From NCBI GenBank assembly GCA_030615555.1, contig JAUWZB010000032.1:1-8123 (forward strand): 8,123 bases of DNA. Direction: 5' to 3'. Below the pieces are notes generated by a model. That model saw nothing but the letters and a program-made list of their open reading frames with translations. It had not been told where the DNA came from and did no database searches. A program made the translations under genes and the position numbers. This document shows positions 5,636-8,123 of the stretch, one piece after another (within the stretch, counting starts at the first letter, position 1; each line of letters begins with the position of its first letter). Source of the DNA: Dehalococcoidales bacterium (lineage in GTDB: Bacteria > Chloroflexota > Dehalococcoidia > E44-bin15).

Positions 5636-5664
5636 TTGACATGTTAAGAGGTGCAAGGTAGAAT
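5636..5664 (+). promoter_or_regulatory. Consensus sigma-70-type promoter of the DUF4382 gene
   Basis: A perfect -35 TTGACA (5636-5641), the optimal 17-base spacer, and TAGAAT (5659-5664), five of six to consensus. This is the best promoter in the window and predicts a strong, possibly unregulated start near 5671. It shows that a GTG at 5651, in the spacer, cannot be the translation start of the gene that follows. Confidence 0.75.
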
Positions 5665-5699
5665 ACCAGGGGCGCTGAGACGGGGGTTAATTCTTGCAG

Positions 5700-5706
5700 A
5701 AAGGGG
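5700..5706 (+). promoter_or_regulatory. Ribosome binding site that fixes the DUF4382 gene start
   Basis: AAAGGGG, 7 bases before the GTG at 5714-5716. It lies downstream of the promoter, unlike the upstream GTG at 5651, and puts the basic MKK directly before the hydrophobic signal segment. Confidence 0.75.
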
Positions 5707-5713
5707 CGATAGC

Positions 5714-6253
5714 GTGAAGAAGGTGCTTGGCATAATAGTGGTTGTGGCTCTTATAGTGCCAGCGTGTGCTATTTTCTTTGCCTGTGTGACGGCTACAGGC
5801 GCAGTTGAAGTCCGTGTTACCGATGCGCCACCTGGCAACATAACGAGCGTAAATGTTACGATTGACCAGATCCAGATCCACTGGGCACAGGCCGGGAATG
5901 AAAGCGGCTGGGAAACGATACCGATAGTGGTCAACGACAATGTTACTAGCAATGTCACCTTCGACCTGTGCCAACTTGTGGGCAATGAGACGGTCTTGGG
6001 ATATCAACCGTCGGTGGCAGCGGGGAACTACACCCAGCTGCGGATGCACATCGTCAGCGTCAATGTGACTATGGATGGCGAGCCACGAGGGGCGAGTGTC
6101 CCCAGCGAATGGCTCAAGCTTGTCAGGCCCTTCGAGGTGGTGAGCGGCGGGACGACTACTCTGACCATCGACTTTGACGCTGCCGAATCAATAGTGGTAA
6201 CCGGGACCGAGGAAATCCAGTTCAAGCCGGTGGTCCGGCTGCTTGTGAGATAG
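5714..6253 (+). CDS. Exported DUF4382-domain protein, possible lipoprotein
   Basis: A 179-residue protein of unknown function from the GTG at 5714-5716, which follows AAAGGGG (5700-5706) by 7 bases; a longer frame begins at 5651 but that codon lies inside the promoter. The N-terminus MKKVLGIIVVVALIVPACAIFFAC is an export signal; Cys24 (IFFAC) fits a loose lipobox, and Cys18 (preceded by Pro) does not. From about residue 29 the sequence follows the DUF4382 pattern: GAVEVRVTDAPPGNITSVNVTIDQIQIHW, a GWETI segment, TFDLCQL, a GNYTQLRMHI strand, then SEWLKLVRPFEVVSGGTTTLTIDFDA and a closing FKPVVRLLV strand. This domain is predicted all-beta and found on envelope-associated proteins. No biochemical role is established to my knowledge. 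Asn-Val-Thr and Asn-Val-Ser motifs are frequent. It is divergent from the solute-binding protein gene and converges on aspS. Confidence 0.8.
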   Translation: MKKVLGIIVVVALIVPACAIFFACVTATGAVEVRVTDAPPGNITSVNVTIDQIQIHWAQAGNESGWETIPIVVNDNVTSNVTFDLCQLVGNETVLGYQPSVAAGNYTQLRMHIVSVNVTMDGEPRGASVPSEWLKLVRPFEVVSGGTTTLTIDFDAAESIVVTGTEEIQFKPVVRLLVR

Positions 6254-6319
6254 ATCGAAGGACCCCCTGACTGACCCCTAGGCCATGGCTTCCAGATCCC
6301 GGCTTAATTAAGAGGTCCT
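6254..6319. other. Convergent intergenic gap without a recognisable terminator
   Basis: The 66 bases between the ends of the DUF4382 gene and aspS hold small palindromes (GCCATGGC, TTAATTAA, AGAGGTCCTCT) but no GC-rich hairpin followed by a U-run in either direction. Termination here would have to be by another means. Confidence 0.5.
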
Positions 6320-8080
6320 CTAGTCAAGCTTCAATTTGAGGTGAAGCTCCTTGAGCTGCTCCTCAGATACCTCGGAGGGGGAATCGAACATCACATCCAT
6401 GGCGCTCTTGTTCTTGGGGAAGGGGATCACATCCCTGATGCTCTCCTCACCGGCAAGGAGCATCACCACCCGATCGATCCCCGGGGCGATGCCGCCATGG
6501 GGCGGGGCACCATATTCAAAGGCCTCAAGGAGGTGCCCGAACCGCCGCTTGACCTCCTCCTCGCTATACCCTAACAGCTTGAAAATCTTCTCCTGAAGCT
6601 TGCGCGTATGGATCCTGATGCTGCCGCTGGAAAGCTCGCACCCGTTGCACACCAGATCATAGTGCTTGGCGTGCACCCTCTCCGGGGCGCTGTCCAGGAG
6701 GGGAATATCCTCATCCTTCGGTGCCGTGAACGGGTGATGCATCGGCTCCCACCTGCCACCCTCGCCCTTCTCCAGCAGGGGATAATCGAGGATGAAGCAG
6801 AAGACAAGAAGGTTGGGGTCTAGAAGCCCCAGGCGACGAGCCATCTCCTGGCGCAGTGCCCCCAGCGCTCCCTCGACCACTGTCGTCTCCCCAGCAACGA
6901 TGAGGAGGAGGGCCCCCTCCGCCGCCTCAAAGCGCCGCGCTATCTCCTCGCGCTGCTCATCGGTGAGGAACTTGTCGAGAACGGAAGTCGTATGCTCCCC
7001 CCCAACGGGCAGAGTGATCAGACCCTTTGCCCCATAATCCTTTACGAACTCGGTCAGCTCATCGAGCTGGCGACGGGAGTAATGGCCACAGCCCGGGGCA
7101 CATATCCCCCTCACTATCCCTCCCGCATCGAGGGCAGAGCGAAACACGGTGGACTCGGAACGTGCTGCGATGTCTGAGAAGTCCCTAATCTCCATACCGT
7201 AGCGCAGGTCAGGCTTGTCCGTGCCATAGCGCTCCATGGTATCGCGATAGGTGAGGCGGGGGAAGGGCTGTAAAACTCGCATCGTAGGTTTGACATTTTC
7301 CACCAGTGAGGTAAACAGCTCTTCCATGAGAACGAGGATGTCCTCCTCGTCGACAAAGCTCATCTCCAGGTCGAGCTGGGTGAACTCTGGCTGGCGGTCG
7401 GCACGCAGGTCCTCATCGCGGAAGCACCTGGCGATCTGGAAATACTTCTCAAAGCCGGCCACCATCAGCAGTTGCTTTAGCTGCTGCGGGGACTGGGGCA
7501 GGGCATAGAACTTGCCGGGATGAACTCGGCTGGGCACCAGATAGTCCCGTGCCCCTTCGGGGGTGCTCTTGATCATGATCGGGGTCTCGATCTCGATAAA
7601 GCCCCGCTCATCCAGGAAATCGCGCATGAACTTGATCACCCGATGGCGCAGCAGGATGTTCTCCTGCATCCTGGAGCGGCGCAGGTCGAGGTAACGGTAG
7701 CGAAGACGGAGCTCTTCGTCCACCTCGATATCCTCATTGAGGGAAAAGGGCGGCGTCTTTGCCGGGTTGAGGAGCCGGGCCTGCTGGGCGATGACCTCGA
7801 CCTCACCGGTGGGGAGATTTGGGTTCTCTGTCCCCGGGGGGCGCTTCGCTACATCACCGCTGACCTGCAATACATACTCATGTCGCAGTCTGGTGGCGAT
7901 CTCGTGTACCTCCCCCGATACCTCAGGATTGAACACCACCTGCACCAGGCCAGCGCGATCCCTCAGGTCGATGAACACCAGTCCGCCATGGTCCCGCCGC
8001 CGATGCACCCAGCCGGCAAGGGTCACTCGCTCACCAATATGCTTCGTGTTTAGCTCACCGCAACTATGAGTCCTAAGCAT
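6320..8080 (-). CDS. aspS: Aspartyl-tRNA synthetase, probably non-discriminating (Asp/Asn)
   Basis: Class II synthetase that charges tRNA with aspartate in the cytoplasm. The 586 residues match the bacterial type. An N-terminal OB-fold anticodon-binding domain (1-105) has GWVHRRRDHGGLVFIDLRDR at 23-42. The catalytic core follows: YRYLDLRR (128-135), the flipping loop KSTPEGARDYLVPSR (171-185), motif 2 FRDEDLRADRQPEFTQLD (220-237), the bacterial GAD insertion (about 285-420), and motif 3 GGIAPGIDR (529-537). His31 and a Gly in PPGTENP (83) agree with the His31/Gly81 pair reported for the non-discriminating Pseudomonas aeruginosa enzyme, where discriminating E. coli has Leu at the first position. 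If so, Asp-tRNAAsn would be made and then amidated by GatCAB. The ATG at 8078-8080 is preceded by GAGGG (8086-8090) with 5 bases between. Stop is TAG at 6320-6322, 66 bases from the convergent DUF4382 gene. Confidence 0.97.
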   Translation of the reverse strand: MLRTHSCGELNTKHIGERVTLAGWVHRRRDHGGLVFIDLRDRAGLVQVVFNPEVSGEVHEIATRLRHEYVLQVSGDVAKRPPGTENPNLPTGEVEVIAQQARLLNPAKTPPFSLNEDIEVDEELRLRYRYLDLRRSRMQENILLRHRVIKFMRDFLDERGFIEIETPIMIKSTPEGARDYLVPSRVHPGKFYALPQSPQQLKQLLMVAGFEKYFQIARCFRDEDLRADRQPEFTQLDLEMSFVDEEDILVLMEELFTSLVENVKPTMRVLQPFPRLTYRDTMERYGTDKPDLRYGMEIRDFSDIAARSESTVFRSALDAGGIVRGICAPGCGHYSRRQLDELTEFVKDYGAKGLITLPVGGEHTTSVLDKFLTDEQREEIARRFEAAEGALLLIVAGETTVVEGALGALRQEMARRLGLLDPNLLVFCFILDYPLLEKGEGGRWEPMHHPFTAPKDEDIPLLDSAPERVHAKHYDLVCNGCELSSGSIRIHTRKLQEKIFKLLGYSEEEVKRRFGHLLEAFEYGAPPHGGIAPGIDRVVMLLAGEESIRDVIPFPKNKSAMDVMFDSPSEVSEEQLKELHLKLKLD

Positions 8081-8104
8081 AAAATCCCTCTAAATGTTAT
8101 ATCG

Positions 8105-8110
8105 ATTATA
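8105..8110 (-). promoter_or_regulatory. -10 box of the aspS promoter (the -35 lies outside the window)
   Basis: TATAAT on the minus strand within GCTATAAT, 24 bases before the aspS ATG. With a normal spacer its -35 would fall just beyond base 8123. Unlike tig, this promoter leaves room for a leader and a normal ribosome binding site. Confidence 0.6.
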
Positions 8111-8123
8111 GCCTATGGAGCGA

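Noticed and set aside
5651..5713. 21-codon N-terminal extension of the DUF4382 protein from GTG at 5651
   Set aside because: The codon is between the -35 and -10 boxes of a near-consensus promoter, so it would not be in the message; the GTG at 5714 has a good ribosome binding site and starts a normal signal peptide.
6254..6319. Bidirectional terminator between the DUF4382 gene and aspS
   Set aside because: Only short palindromes without a loop or U-run are present.

Overview
The window looks like chromosomal DNA of a free-living bacterium. It reads most like a member of the Chloroflexota (Dehalococcoidia-type), although no marker here proves that. The supports are a tig-clpP pair, an aspartyl-tRNA synthetase carrying the residues of the non-discriminating type, fatty-acid/CoA enzymes, a family 5 solute-binding lipoprotein, a DUF4382 protein, and an intergenic repeat of the TGTCATTGCGAGC...GAAGCAATCTC kind seen in many environmental genomes. 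No phage, transposase, CRISPR, tRNA or rRNA sequence was seen.

Layout. At 1-849 (+) is the 3' part of a 3-hydroxyacyl-CoA dehydrogenase gene; its true start lies left of the window. It converges, with only 6 bases between stops, on an enoyl-CoA hydratase/isomerase gene (856-1626, -). That gene is the last of a leftward run tig (2311-3603) > clpP (1691-2293) > enoyl-CoA hydratase. tig and clpP are 17 bases apart and clearly form an operon. The hydratase follows after 64 bases, where many bacteria have clpX. A good sigma-70-type promoter sits only 8 bases before the tig ATG, so the tig message may be nearly leaderless.

From 3604 to 3980 there is no credible gene. This stretch holds the tig promoter and a composite repeat: nested inverted termini, two strong hairpins, a GGTGAA hexamer array and a CGATAAATCG direct repeat. 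Beyond it, leftward, is a family 5 (peptide/nickel-type) ABC solute-binding lipoprotein (3981-5564, -) whose start codon is uncertain (TTG without a ribosome binding site, or ATT behind a strong one). A divergent promoter region (5565-5713) separates it from a small exported DUF4382 protein (5714-6253, +). The last gene is aspS (6320-8080, -), with its own -10 box and ribosome binding site at the window edge.

Together the genes cover protein synthesis (aspS), folding of nascent chains and proteolysis (tig, clpP), two steps of beta-oxidation (hydration and dehydrogenation of acyl-CoA) and two envelope proteins. Most of this is ordinary core genome. The less ordinary items are the composite repeat, the tig promoter geometry, the odd start of the solute-binding protein, the divergent promoter with a dyad between its halves, and the changed SPGG region of ClpP. 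I did not find a convincing new biological system.
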